The notes under the pieces were generated by a model. That model was not told the DNA's origin, searched no databases, and saw only the letters and a list, made by a program, of their open reading frames with translations. A DNA stretch of 64,000 nt, taken from assembly GCA_963792785.1 (NCBI GenBank), contig CAWBXO010000001.1, positions 1,984,001 through 2,048,000 on the forward strand, given 5' to 3'. The translations under genes and the position numbers were made by a program. This DNA comes from CAWIMX01 sp963792785 (lineage in GTDB: Bacteria; Acidobacteriota; Vicinamibacteria; Vicinamibacterales; CAVVIG01). Shown piece by piece: positions 35,044 through 42,837 of this stretch. Positions within the stretch are counted from its first letter, which is position 1. Every line of letters begins with the position of its first letter.

Positions 35044-36918
35044 ATGCCCCCATCCTTTCGCGTCGATCCCGGGCTGGCTGCCAGCTATCCCGACGTCTAC
35101 ACCGCCGAGGCCCTCGCGGCGCTCGAGGCGCTCGCGCCGCTCGACGTGGACCGCCGCGCGCTGATGGTCGCGCGCATCGAACGGCGCGCCGCGCGGGCGC
35201 GCGAAGGCCGCCGCATCGCGTTCCTCCCCGAAGAGGCGACGATCCCGCGGACGGCGATCACGGTCGCCGACGCGCGCGCCGGACGGTTCGACGGCGCCGA
35301 GATCCCCGAGGACCTCCAGCGCCAGTGGATCCAGGGCACGGGCCCGGCCGCGCGGCCTCACAGCTCGATCGAGCGCAGCCTGCGCAACATCGCGTACGCG
35401 CTGCTGTCGGGCGCCGACGGCTGGATGTTCGACGGCGAGGACGCGCTCGGCCAGGTGTCGACGATGTCGCTGGAGAATCAGCGGAACCTGACGCTCGCGA
35501 TCCATCGCGACGCGCTGTTCCTGCGCGTGGCGCAAGAGGTGGCCGGCGAGATGAACCGCTGGGCCGCCGGCTTCTTCACGCGCGACATCATCGACGACTG
35601 GGAGCGGCAGCTCGGGTTCACGACGATCCTGTTCCGGCCCCGCGGTCTGCACCTCGACGACCGGCACATCCGCCGCGCCGACGGATCCGGCTTCTCCGCC
35701 TCGATCGCGGACCTGGTGCTCTTCGTCGTGAACAACGAACGGCGCCTGCGGTCTGAGGGCGCGTCGCTGGCGCTGTACCTGCCGAAGATCCAGACAGCCG
35801 AGGAGGCCGCGCTGTGGCGCGACCTGATGGAGGCGCTCGAGCGGCACCTCGGCCTCGTGGCGGGCGCGATCAAGGCCTACGTGCTCGTCGAACAGCTCGA
35901 GGCGTCGTACCAGCTGATGGAGATCCGCGCGGCGCTCGGCGCCCACTTCGTCGGCTTCAACACCGGCCGGTGGGACTACATCAACAGCGTGTCGGACGCG
36001 ATGGCGTGGGATCGCGGCTTCGTGAACCCGAACATCGAGTCGATCACGATGACGTACGGCTACATGCGGACGTACGAGGATCGCGTCCGCCGCGCCGTGA
36101 ACACGCCGGACCGCCACGGCCGGTTCGCGCTCTGGCAGGGCGGGATGGAGCCGAACATCCCGGTCGGCTCCGCCGAGGGCGTGGCGAACGGGATGGCGCG
36201 CGCCGTCGCCGGCGCCGAGCGCGAGCAGCGCGAGGGCGCCAGCGGCAAGTGGGTCGCGCACTGGAAAATGGTCCACATCATTCGGCCCGTGTGGGAACAG
36301 GTTGGCGAGGCCAACCAGCTCGGGCGGCGGTTCCCGCCACTCACCTACACGGCCGCCGACGCCGACGCGCTCGTCTCGCTCGAGCCGGCGCCGCGCACCG
36401 TCCGCGGCGCGCGCAACCTGCTCAGCGTCGCGCTCCAGTACGGCAACGCGTTCGGCCAGGGTTTCCAGGCCGCGGCGCTCAAGCCGGCAGACTTCTTCGG
36501 CGACGACGACATTCTGTACCTGATGGAAGACATGGCCACCGGAGAGATCCGGTTGAGCATTCTGTGGGAGTGGCTGCACAAACAGGCGCCGTTCACCGAG
36601 AACGATCCGGACGGCCTCCGCGCGGGCGACACGCTCACGCCTGAGCGGTTCCGGCGGCTCCTCGACGAGGAATACGAGAAGCTGCGCCGCGCCGGCGACC
36701 GCGACGTCCACGACGATTCGAAGGACACGACGCTGCCGATCGCGCGCGCGATCGTCGAGACCTACGTCCGCGAGGACGTGAAAGTGCCGTGGTATATCGA
36801 TCTGCTGAACATCAACCTGAACAACCACGACCTCGCCGAGGCGCGGCGGCGGATCCGGCTGTTCGTCGAGACGTTCCGCGCGTCGGGCACGCGCATCACC
36901 GAGAACCTGGACCTCTAA
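35044..36918 (+). CDS. Malate synthase-like protein
   Basis: A 624-aa protein built like malate synthase A, which condenses glyoxylate with acetyl-CoA. Recognisable parts are DGWMFDGEDALGQVSTMSLENQRNL (metal/substrate acid region), the LYLPKIQTAEEAALW strand, IKAYVLVEQLEASYQLMEI with GFNTGRWDYINSV, and VAHWKMVHIIRPVW. Near the end, LYLMEDMATGEIRLSILWEWL carries the region of the catalytic Asp. It is about 90 residues longer than the E. coli AceB. Isocitrate lyase is not in the window, so a glyoxylate bypass cannot be confirmed. Confidence 0.82.
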   Translation: MPPSFRVDPGLAASYPDVYTAEALAALEALAPLDVDRRALMVARIERRAARAREGRRIAFLPEEATIPRTAITVADARAGRFDGAEIPEDLQRQWIQGTGPAARPHSSIERSLRNIAYALLSGADGWMFDGEDALGQVSTMSLENQRNLTLAIHRDALFLRVAQEVAGEMNRWAAGFFTRDIIDDWERQLGFTTILFRPRGLHLDDRHIRRADGSGFSASIADLVLFVVNNERRLRSEGASLALYLPKIQTAEEAALWRDLMEALERHLGLVAGAIKAYVLVEQLEASYQLMEIRAALGAHFVGFNTGRWDYINSVSDAMAWDRGFVNPNIESITMTYGYMRTYEDRVRRAVNTPDRHGRFALWQGGMEPNIPVGSAEGVANGMARAVAGAEREQREGASGKWVAHWKMVHIIRPVWEQVGEANQLGRRFPPLTYTAADADALVSLEPAPRTVRGARNLLSVALQYGNAFGQGFQAAALKPADFFGDDDILYLMEDMATGEIRLSILWEWLHKQAPFTENDPDGLRAGDTLTPERFRRLLDEEYEKLRRAGDRDVHDDSKDTTLPIARAIVETYVREDVKVPWYIDLLNINLNNHDLAEARRRIRLFVETFRASGTRITENLDL

Positions 36919-36931
36919 GGGTCGCAAGATG

Positions 36932-38461
36932 TCATCGGGATTCGCACTCCAGATTCGGTCCGACCATCGATCGCAGCTCCGGTTCATGCGCGCGCACCGC
37001 CGCGCGCGCGCGCGCCGCGCCCCAGCTCCAGTTTCGGGCGAGCGGCGCCGTCTCCGGAGGCCAGCGCCGCAGCATCTGCCGCGCGAGCCGGCACTGGGCG
37101 TCCGCCGGCAGACCCGGCAGCGCGTCGATCAGAATTGGCGCGGCGTCGCCGTGCAGCGACGTCGCGTACGCCACGTCGAAGGGCACCGTGGCGCCAGGCG
37201 ACGCGGTGCGTTCCAGGTTCGTGCGCGCGATCAGCGCGTCCGGATTGACGACGAACAGTAGCATGACAGTCGCGAGGCCCGTCACGAGCATCCCGAACGC
37301 GAACCGGTCGCGGCGGCCGCTCAGCACCGTTGCGGCAAGCCACAGCAGCATGGCCCCGGCAAACAGCAGCAGCACCATGGCGAAGAAGCGCGCGTCGGTC
37401 AGGCCGTAGGTGGCGTAGTAGAGGCGCAGCCGTTGCAGCGCCGACGCGGCGACCGCGAGCACCAGCACGATCTGGACGCCGGCGAGGCCGCGGAAGATGG
37501 ACGTGTCGCGCGGGTCGCGGCGGTCGAGGAGCCAGTCCGCGGCGAGCAGGATCGGCGCGACGAAGACGACGGCGAACACGAGCTCGAAGAAGCCGCGCCG
37601 CGCGTACTCGGCATACGTCAGGTCCGGCGTCAGCTGGACGAGCGAGTCGCCGCCGAACAGATACCGCAGCTGTACGACGACGAAGACGAGGAACAGGAGG
37701 TTGAGCGCGCCGAGCGCGGTTCCGATCTCGGTGATGCCGAGCGCGGGGCGCTTTGGCGTGACGCCGAGCTCGGCGCCGTCCTGCCAGAGCGCTTCCACCA
37801 GCGGCAGCTCGGTGCCCGTCAGGAAGCCGCGCAGGTAGCCCGTCGCGATCCACCCGAACACCGCAAACGCCGCGACATGGCTCGCCACGAGCTCGAAGTC
37901 GAACCGCACGAGGCTCGACACCAGCTCGGCGAACACGGCGTCCGCCGACACGAAGAGCGCGCCGAACACGAGGACGAGCGGCACCGCGATCGCGAGGCCG
38001 CGGCCGACGGCCGCCGCTCGCCGCCACCCGGCAGCCGTGCCCGCGGTCTCGGCGCGTGGCACGCGCGCCATGTCCAAGACCGCGATCGCCGCGGACGTCC
38101 ACGCGCGAAACGCGCCGAGCGCCAGCACGACAGCGTACCGGACCACGCCGGAGCGGCGCAGCCAGGACGTGTCGAGCCGATACGCCGCGATCGCGAACGC
38201 CATCGTCGCGGAGCCGAGCGCGAGCAGCTTGAGCGGCGGCGCGTCGCGCCACGCCAGCCCGGCCGCGAACGCGACGCCGACGAGCAGCCATATGGTGCGC
38301 CCGCGATCGAGCGGGGACGCCCGCCGGCCGGAGAGCACGACGGCGGCGAGGGCCACCGACGCGATCCACAGCGACCAGTTCAGGCCGAACGGTCCGGCCG
38401 AGCGCAGGAGCACGTCTCCGAGGACCCCGAGGATTACTGCGGCCGCGAGTAGGTGAGGCAT
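36932..38461 (-). CDS. DUF4173/DUF4153 polytopic membrane protein
   Basis: A 509-aa protein with about 12 hydrophobic helices. The central part (GITEIGTALGALNLLFLVFVVVQLRYLFGG; YAEYARRGFFELVFAV) is the DUF4173 signature. The C-terminus is soluble and Arg/Ala-rich. The function is unknown; some relatives sit near histidine kinases. The ATG at 38461 follows TAAAGT (minus, 38470-38475) by 8 nt. Divergent from ispH. Confidence 0.78.
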   Translation of the reverse strand: MPHLLAAAVILGVLGDVLLRSAGPFGLNWSLWIASVALAAVVLSGRRASPLDRGRTIWLLVGVAFAAGLAWRDAPPLKLLALGSATMAFAIAAYRLDTSWLRRSGVVRYAVVLALGAFRAWTSAAIAVLDMARVPRAETAGTAAGWRRAAAVGRGLAIAVPLVLVFGALFVSADAVFAELVSSLVRFDFELVASHVAAFAVFGWIATGYLRGFLTGTELPLVEALWQDGAELGVTPKRPALGITEIGTALGALNLLFLVFVVVQLRYLFGGDSLVQLTPDLTYAEYARRGFFELVFAVVFVAPILLAADWLLDRRDPRDTSIFRGLAGVQIVLVLAVAASALQRLRLYYATYGLTDARFFAMVLLLFAGAMLLWLAATVLSGRRDRFAFGMLVTGLATVMLLFVVNPDALIARTNLERTASPGATVPFDVAYATSLHGDAAPILIDALPGLPADAQCRLARQMLRRWPPETAPLARNWSWGAARARAAVRAHEPELRSMVGPNLECESR

Positions 38462-38469
38462 GGCCAACT

Positions 38470-38500
38470 ACTTTACAATACAAAGCTCTCTGTGTAAACT
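38470..38500. promoter_or_regulatory. Mirror-image divergent promoters of ispH and the DUF4173 gene
   Basis: Plus strand: TTTACA (38472-38477), 17 nt, TAAACT (38495-38500). Minus strand: TTTACA (38493-38498), 17 nt, TAAAGT (38470-38475). The -35 of each overlaps the -10 of the other. Each start codon (38507 and 38461) lies 6-8 nt beyond its -10, with no Shine-Dalgarno, so both transcripts would be leaderless and compete for polymerase. Confidence 0.6.
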
Positions 38501-38506
38501 CCTCCC

Positions 38507-39370
38507 ATGCGCATCCTCCGGGCCACCCATTTCGGCATGTGCTTCGGCGTCCGCGACGCCGTCGCCCTTGCCCTCGAACACGCCGACGCCGGGCCGCTGA
38601 CGATCCTCGGCGACCTCGTCCACAACCCGACCGTCCTCCGCGAGCTCGAGGCCAGGGGCGTCGCGGTGGCACACGACCCCGCCGACGTCACGACGGCGAC
38701 CGTCATGGTGACGGCCCACGGCACGTCGGGGCGGACCCTGGCCCGAGCCCGCGCCGCGGGCCTGACCGTCGTCGAAGCCACATGCCCGCTGGTCCACGTC
38801 GCGCATCGCGCCGTCGCCGCCCTCGCCCGCGACGGCTATCACATCGTCATCGTCGGCCGGCGCGATCACGTGGAGGTGCGCGGCCTCACGGACGATCTCG
38901 ACCACTTCGACGTGGTGCTCGACGAGGAGGACGTTCTCGCGCTCGAAGCACATCCGCGGATCGGGGTCGCGGCGCAGACGACGCAGCCGGTCGAGAAGGT
39001 GCGGCGGCTCGTCGATCTGATCCAGCGGCGGTTCCCGCGGGCGGACGTGCGGTTCTTCGACACCGTCTGCTCGCCCACCAAGGAGCGGCAGTCCGCGGCG
39101 ATCGAGCTGGCGCGCCAGGCCGACGTGGTCGTCGTGGTCGGCGGCCGGTCGAGCAACAACACGCGAGAGTTGCTGCAGACGTGCGGGCGCTACTGCGCCC
39201 GCGTGCATCACGTGGAGACGGACGAGGACGTCCGTCCGGAATGGTTCGACGCCGCGGCGATCGTGGGGCTGACGGCCGGCACGTCGACGCCGGATGACGT
39301 CATCGACCGCGTCGAGACGCGCCTCCGCGAGATCGCTTCGGCGACGCGAGCATGCGGGATGCCCTCATGA
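38507..39370 (+). CDS. ispH: 4-hydroxy-3-methylbut-2-enyl diphosphate reductase
   Basis: A 287-aa iron-sulfur enzyme, the last step of the MEP isoprenoid pathway. The three cluster cysteines are present: HFGMCFGVRDA (Cys12), VEATCPLVHVAH, and FFDTVCSPTKERQ. The His-rich substrate motifs (DLVHNPTVL; TAHGTSG) and the VVVVGGRSSNNTREL segment also fit. The catalytic-site ETDEDVRPEWF tail is typical. The ATG overlaps no ribosome site. Its stop overlaps the ATG of the next gene (ATGA). Confidence 0.93.
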   Translation: MRILRATHFGMCFGVRDAVALALEHADAGPLTILGDLVHNPTVLRELEARGVAVAHDPADVTTATVMVTAHGTSGRTLARARAAGLTVVEATCPLVHVAHRAVAALARDGYHIVIVGRRDHVEVRGLTDDLDHFDVVLDEEDVLALEAHPRIGVAAQTTQPVEKVRRLVDLIQRRFPRADVRFFDTVCSPTKERQSAAIELARQADVVVVVGGRSSNNTRELLQTCGRYCARVHHVETDEDVRPEWFDAAAIVGLTAGTSTPDDVIDRVETRLREIASATRACGMPS

Positions 39371-40026
39371 CCGCGGAACGTAATCGCTGGGCCATCGTCT
39401 TCGTCTTCGCGATCGCGATGGCCTGGATGGAAGCCGCGACCGTGTTCTACATCCGCGCGCTGGTCGGGCGGATCGAGCCGTACCAGGCCTTTCCGTTGCC
39501 CCAGGAAGCGATGATGGGCGCGCTCGGCACCGTCGAGCTGTGGCGCGAAGCGGCCACGCTGGTCATGATCGCGACGATGGGGATGCTCGCGGGGCGGACG
39601 TGGCGCCGGCGCTGGGGCTACGCGGCGATCGCGTTCGGCACGTGGGACATCTTCTACTACCTCTTTCTCCACGTCATTTCCGGCTGGCCCAGGACGGTGC
39701 TCGACTGGGACGTCCTGTTCCTGCTGCCGCTGCCGTGGTGGGGGCCCGTGATCGCGCCCGTCAGCATCGCGCTGGTGATGATTGCGTGGGGCACGCTCGC
39801 GACGCAGTCGAGCGACGGGACGCCCGATGGGCGCTGGACGTGGACCCTCGCCGGCATGGGAACGGCGTTGGCGCTGGCCACGTTCATGCTCGACGCCTGG
39901 CGCGCGCTCCCCGGCGGCCGCGACGCGGTCCTCCAGGTGCTGCCGACGACGTTCAACTGGCCGCTGTTCGGTGTGGCGCTGCTGCTGATGGCGACGCCGG
40001 CGCTCGCGCGCGTGCGTCGGCTCTGA
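39367..40026 (+). CDS. Polytopic membrane protein of unknown function
   Basis: A 219-aa protein with about six helices. Motifs such as WAIVFVFAIAMAWMEAATVFYIR, LWREAATLVMIATMGMLAGR and FGTWDIFYYLFLHV are shared by uncharacterised proteins in related bacteria, as far as I recall. No enzymatic motif is seen. The ATG at 39367 overlaps the ispH stop, so it is coupled to ispH; whether it is linked to isoprenoid use is inference. Confidence 0.6.
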   Translation: MTAERNRWAIVFVFAIAMAWMEAATVFYIRALVGRIEPYQAFPLPQEAMMGALGTVELWREAATLVMIATMGMLAGRTWRRRWGYAAIAFGTWDIFYYLFLHVISGWPRTVLDWDVLFLLPLPWWGPVIAPVSIALVMIAWGTLATQSSDGTPDGRWTWTLAGMGTALALATFMLDAWRALPGGRDAVLQVLPTTFNWPLFGVALLLMATPALARVRRL

Positions 40027-40031
40027 CGTTC

Positions 40032-40412
40032 TTATTTCTTCCGCGTCGCCTTGATGAGCGCGTCCATGTGGTCGAGATACTTCTCGAACGCCTTGCGGCC
40101 GGCCGCGCTCAGGCGATAATCGGTCCGCGGCATGCGGCCGGCGAACGTCTTCTCGCACACGACATAGCCGGCATCCTCGAGCCGGCGCGCGTGCACGCTC
40201 AGGTTCCCGTCCGTGGTGCCCGTGATGGCTTTCAGATCGGTGAACGAGATCGTCTCGCTGCCGGCGAGCGCCGCGAGGATCGCCAGCCGCGTCCGGTCGT
40301 GAATGACGCGATCGAGCCGCTCGGGCAGCGGCCGCGTCTGCCGTTCGCGCCCGGCCTGACCCTGACCCGCCGCCGATGCTTTCACCGCCCTTGCCGCGCC
40401 TCTATCCGCCAT
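40032..40412 (-). CDS. Winged-helix transcriptional regulator
   Basis: A 126-aa regulator with a MarR/ArsR-like winged helix: HDRTRLAILAALAGSETISFTDLKAITGTTDGNLSVHARRLEDAGYV, then the wing (MPRTDYRLSAAGRKAFEKYLDHM). The segment with LSVHARRL is the recognition helix. It overlaps the preceding membrane gene by 11 nt and is presumably its partner, a regulator-plus-small-membrane-protein pair common in Acidobacteriota. Target genes are probably its own operon. Confidence 0.78.
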   Translation of the reverse strand: MADRGAARAVKASAAGQGQAGRERQTRPLPERLDRVIHDRTRLAILAALAGSETISFTDLKAITGTTDGNLSVHARRLEDAGYVVCEKTFAGRMPRTDYRLSAAGRKAFEKYLDHMDALIKATRKK

Positions 40413-41004
40413 GTTTCCTCGCGATGTGCACTCCGAATGCCAGTTGCAGTCCGCCGAAGCCGAGCCCGAGCCAGAGGTTGCCCCACGCGGGCGGCGTCAC
40501 CAGGGCCGCGACGCCGAGCGCCATGAACGACACGCCAATGACGCGCACCGCCGCGATGGTGAAGAGGCCGCCCACGAGCGCGCCGGTGCCGTAGAGCAGG
40601 AGCCAGATGGCCGGCAACAGCGCTTGCGCGCCGTTCATCCAGGCGCCCCAGGTCAGCGCCGCGCCGGCGACGAGCGGCGCGGCCAGGCTCATCGCGAACC
40701 GGCGTCCGACGGCGCCGTTCAGCGGCGCGCCCAACGTGACGGCCTTGCGCCGCATGCTCGTGACGCCGACGGCCATGGCCGCGATCGCCGCGGCCAGCCA
40801 GACGATCAGCCAGCGTTCGGGAGACGTCTGGGTGGCGGCGACGCCGGCGGCGACGAGGCCGATGACGCCCATGGCGGCGCCGCCGAGGCCGGGCACGGCC
40901 GTGAACGTCGCGCTCCGTTCCATCGTCCGGCGGATGAACTGGAGGCTCTCTTCGGCGTGTGCGCCGACGGAGGTCGTCGCCTCTTCACCCGCCTGGCGCG
41001 GCAT
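40402..41004 (-). CDS. Membrane protein paired with winged-helix regulator
   Basis: A 200-aa protein: a soluble N-terminus (ESLQFIRRTMERSATFTAVPGLGGAAMG) leads into five or six hydrophobic helices (GVIGLVAAGVAATQ; LIVWLAAAIAAMAVGV; LLPAIWLLLYGTGALVGGLF; VIGVSFMALGVAALV). No known activity. An ATG at 41004 is preferred to a TTG at 41013. TTGACA...TACCCT promoter elements lie directly upstream. It overlaps the regulator gene. Confidence 0.6.
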   Translation of the reverse strand: MPRQAGEEATTSVGAHAEESLQFIRRTMERSATFTAVPGLGGAAMGVIGLVAAGVAATQTSPERWLIVWLAAAIAAMAVGVTSMRRKAVTLGAPLNGAVGRRFAMSLAAPLVAGAALTWGAWMNGAQALLPAIWLLLYGTGALVGGLFTIAAVRVIGVSFMALGVAALVTPPAWGNLWLGLGFGGLQLAFGVHIARKHGG

Positions 41005-41012
41005 ATCGGCCA

Positions 41013-41042
41013 AGGGTACCGTCCGGGAGGCTCTTGTGTCAA
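41013..41042 (-). promoter_or_regulatory. Promoter of the membrane protein/regulator pair
   Basis: On the minus strand, TTGACA (41037-41042), 18 nt, TACCCT (41013-41018). The ATG at 41004 is 8 nt beyond the -10, so transcription would start at or next to the start codon. The -35 is a perfect consensus match. Confidence 0.5.
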
Positions 41043-41120
41043 AGTTCTTTGTTCGACCAAGGATGGTGCGCCCGGGCTGGGGGCTACAGACGTCGGCGGG
41101 CGGGCCGATATTCCGCTCGG

Positions 41121-41336
41121 ATGCCCGTCCTGCGTTTGAGCGTCGTCACCTTTCCGCAGTCGTCGAAGGCCTGGTCCGCGCGCGCGCTCGAACACGACGT
41201 CGCGACCACGTCCAGGAGCGCCGAGGGCGCGCTCGACGCCCTGCTGAAGATCGTCCGCGCCCATGCGGCGACGACGGCCTGCCACCCGACCGCGGCGAGA
41301 CGCGCGCTGTGGAAGCCTCGGGCGATCAGCGCCTGA
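41121..41336 (+). CDS. Small protein of 71 aa, HicB-like strand-helix pattern
   Basis: MPVLRLSVVTFPQSSKAWSA-like start, then RALEHDVATTSRSAEGALDALLKIVRAH. The pattern beta strand, ALEHD, then a helix with ALDAL is like HicB-type antitoxin halves, but no toxin is next to it. Start is a plain ATG with no clear ribosome site. It is short and weakly supported. Confidence 0.45.
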   Translation: MPVLRLSVVTFPQSSKAWSARALEHDVATTSRSAEGALDALLKIVRAHAATTACHPTAARRALWKPRAISA

Positions 41337-41361
41337 TCGCCCGGCCGCCGTTCGCGGCGGG

Positions 41362-42837
41362 TCAGGCGACGTGGTTGCGGCCGGCGTCGCGCGCGCGGCG
41401 CATCTGCTCGGCCGCCCGGGCGAGCGCGGCCCCGAACGGTTCGTCAGGCTGCAGTTCGGTCACCCCGCCGGCCACGGCCAGCCGATAACGCCCCCCCGCC
41501 TGCAGCGCGGCACGCACGCGCTCGGCGACCATCCGCGCCTCCGCAGCCCCGAGTCCCGGCAGCACCAGCAGCAGCTCGTCGTCGCTCCAGCGGATCGGCA
41601 GATCCGACTGGCGGATCGCCCGGAGGAGCGTCTCGCCGGTCAGCGCGATCGCCGTGTCGGCCGCGTCCGGCGGCGGCAGGCCGCCGCGATCGAGGGGCCC
41701 GACATGGAACAGGACGACGCTCAGGGGCTGCTGCTCGCGGCGCGCGCGGGCCACCTCGCGCGCGATGGCGAACTCGCCGTGCTGCCGCGCCAGCAGCGGC
41801 GCGAACGATTCGATCGGCGCGGGTGGCTCGGCTGGCACCGCGCGCAACTCGCGGGGCCGCGCGGCGGACGCGACGGGCGCCTCCGGCGCGACCGGTGCCG
41901 CTGGCGCCGCCGGTGCCGCCGGCACGAACCGGTGCCACGCGCGGCCGAGCCCCTCGAGCGACCGCACCTGCGAGTCCGCGAGGGTGAGCGGCGCCACGTC
42001 GAACACGCAGAGCGTGCCCACGATCTCCCTGGCCGGCGTCACGATCGGCACGGCGGCCAGCCCGCGGACGTCGCCGCGCTGCGCGGACTCGGGCAGATCG
42101 CGCAGCGAGGCCGGCAGGTCGGGCAGCGGGACGGCGGCCAGATCGGGCGCGACGAGCGAGCGGCCCGACGCGATCACCCAGTCGAACACCTGCGCCAGGT
42201 ACGTCGGCGACGGCGGCATCGGGGTGTCGGACCACCACGTGACGGACGCGCGAAACTGCGTCGTGCCCGGCGCCCTGGCGTACACGGCCACGCCCGGCGC
42301 GGTGCACACGCCACGAGCCTCATCGGTGATCGCGTTCATGAGCTCGTGCAGCTGTTCCGCGGTGAGGGCGGGCGCGGCGGACTCCGCGGGACGTGCCGCG
42401 ACGTGCCGCGCGAGCGCATGCCCGACGGCCGCCTCGATCACGGCCGGGCGCGCCGATTCGCGCAGGATGCGGACGTGAAACCCGGCCAGCCGGATGACGG
42501 CAAACTCGCGCACTTCGCGATCCGGCGACCACGCCACGACGGCGGTCTGGCTGTCGCCCGCGCAGGCCGCCTCGATCACCTCGAAGGCGCTGCGGCCGGG
42601 CAGGGACAGATCGATCAGGAGTACGGCGGGCGGGCCGAGCCGGTCGATCACGCGACCCGCCTCATCGCCGGTGGTCGTGACGAGCGCGCCGACGCCCTGC
42701 GCCTTGACGATCTTCAGGCACACCACCGCGCGCTCGACATCGGCATCCGCGAGCAGCACGTAGGGTTCGGCGGGGGTCGGCAAACCGGGACGAGGGGTGG
42801 CGTCTGATGGCATCGCGTCGCTAACGCGGGTCTCCAC
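41362..42837 (-). CDS. REC-GAF protein with degenerate GGDEF domain
   Basis: A 491-aa protein. Residues about 25-140 form a REC-like domain (VLLADADVERAVVCLKIVKAQG; VLLIDLSLPGRSAFEVIEAA, with Asp76 as the probable site). A GAF domain (about 165-315) follows, an Ala/Pro-rich linker, then a GGDEF-like domain (about 350-490) whose active site is WSDDELLLVLPG instead of GGDEF, so it should not make cyclic di-GMP. GTG at 42837, or ATG at 42813, are possible starts. It overlaps the end of the active cyclase gene upstream, so the two are coupled. Confidence 0.75.
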   Translation of the reverse strand: METRVSDAMPSDATPRPGLPTPAEPYVLLADADVERAVVCLKIVKAQGVGALVTTTGDEAGRVIDRLGPPAVLLIDLSLPGRSAFEVIEAACAGDSQTAVVAWSPDREVREFAVIRLAGFHVRILRESARPAVIEAAVGHALARHVAARPAESAAPALTAEQLHELMNAITDEARGVCTAPGVAVYARAPGTTQFRASVTWWSDTPMPPSPTYLAQVFDWVIASGRSLVAPDLAAVPLPDLPASLRDLPESAQRGDVRGLAAVPIVTPAREIVGTLCVFDVAPLTLADSQVRSLEGLGRAWHRFVPAAPAAPAAPVAPEAPVASAARPRELRAVPAEPPAPIESFAPLLARQHGEFAIAREVARARREQQPLSVVLFHVGPLDRGGLPPPDAADTAIALTGETLLRAIRQSDLPIRWSDDELLLVLPGLGAAEARMVAERVRAALQAGGRYRLAVAGGVTELQPDEPFGAALARAAEQMRRARDAGRNHVA

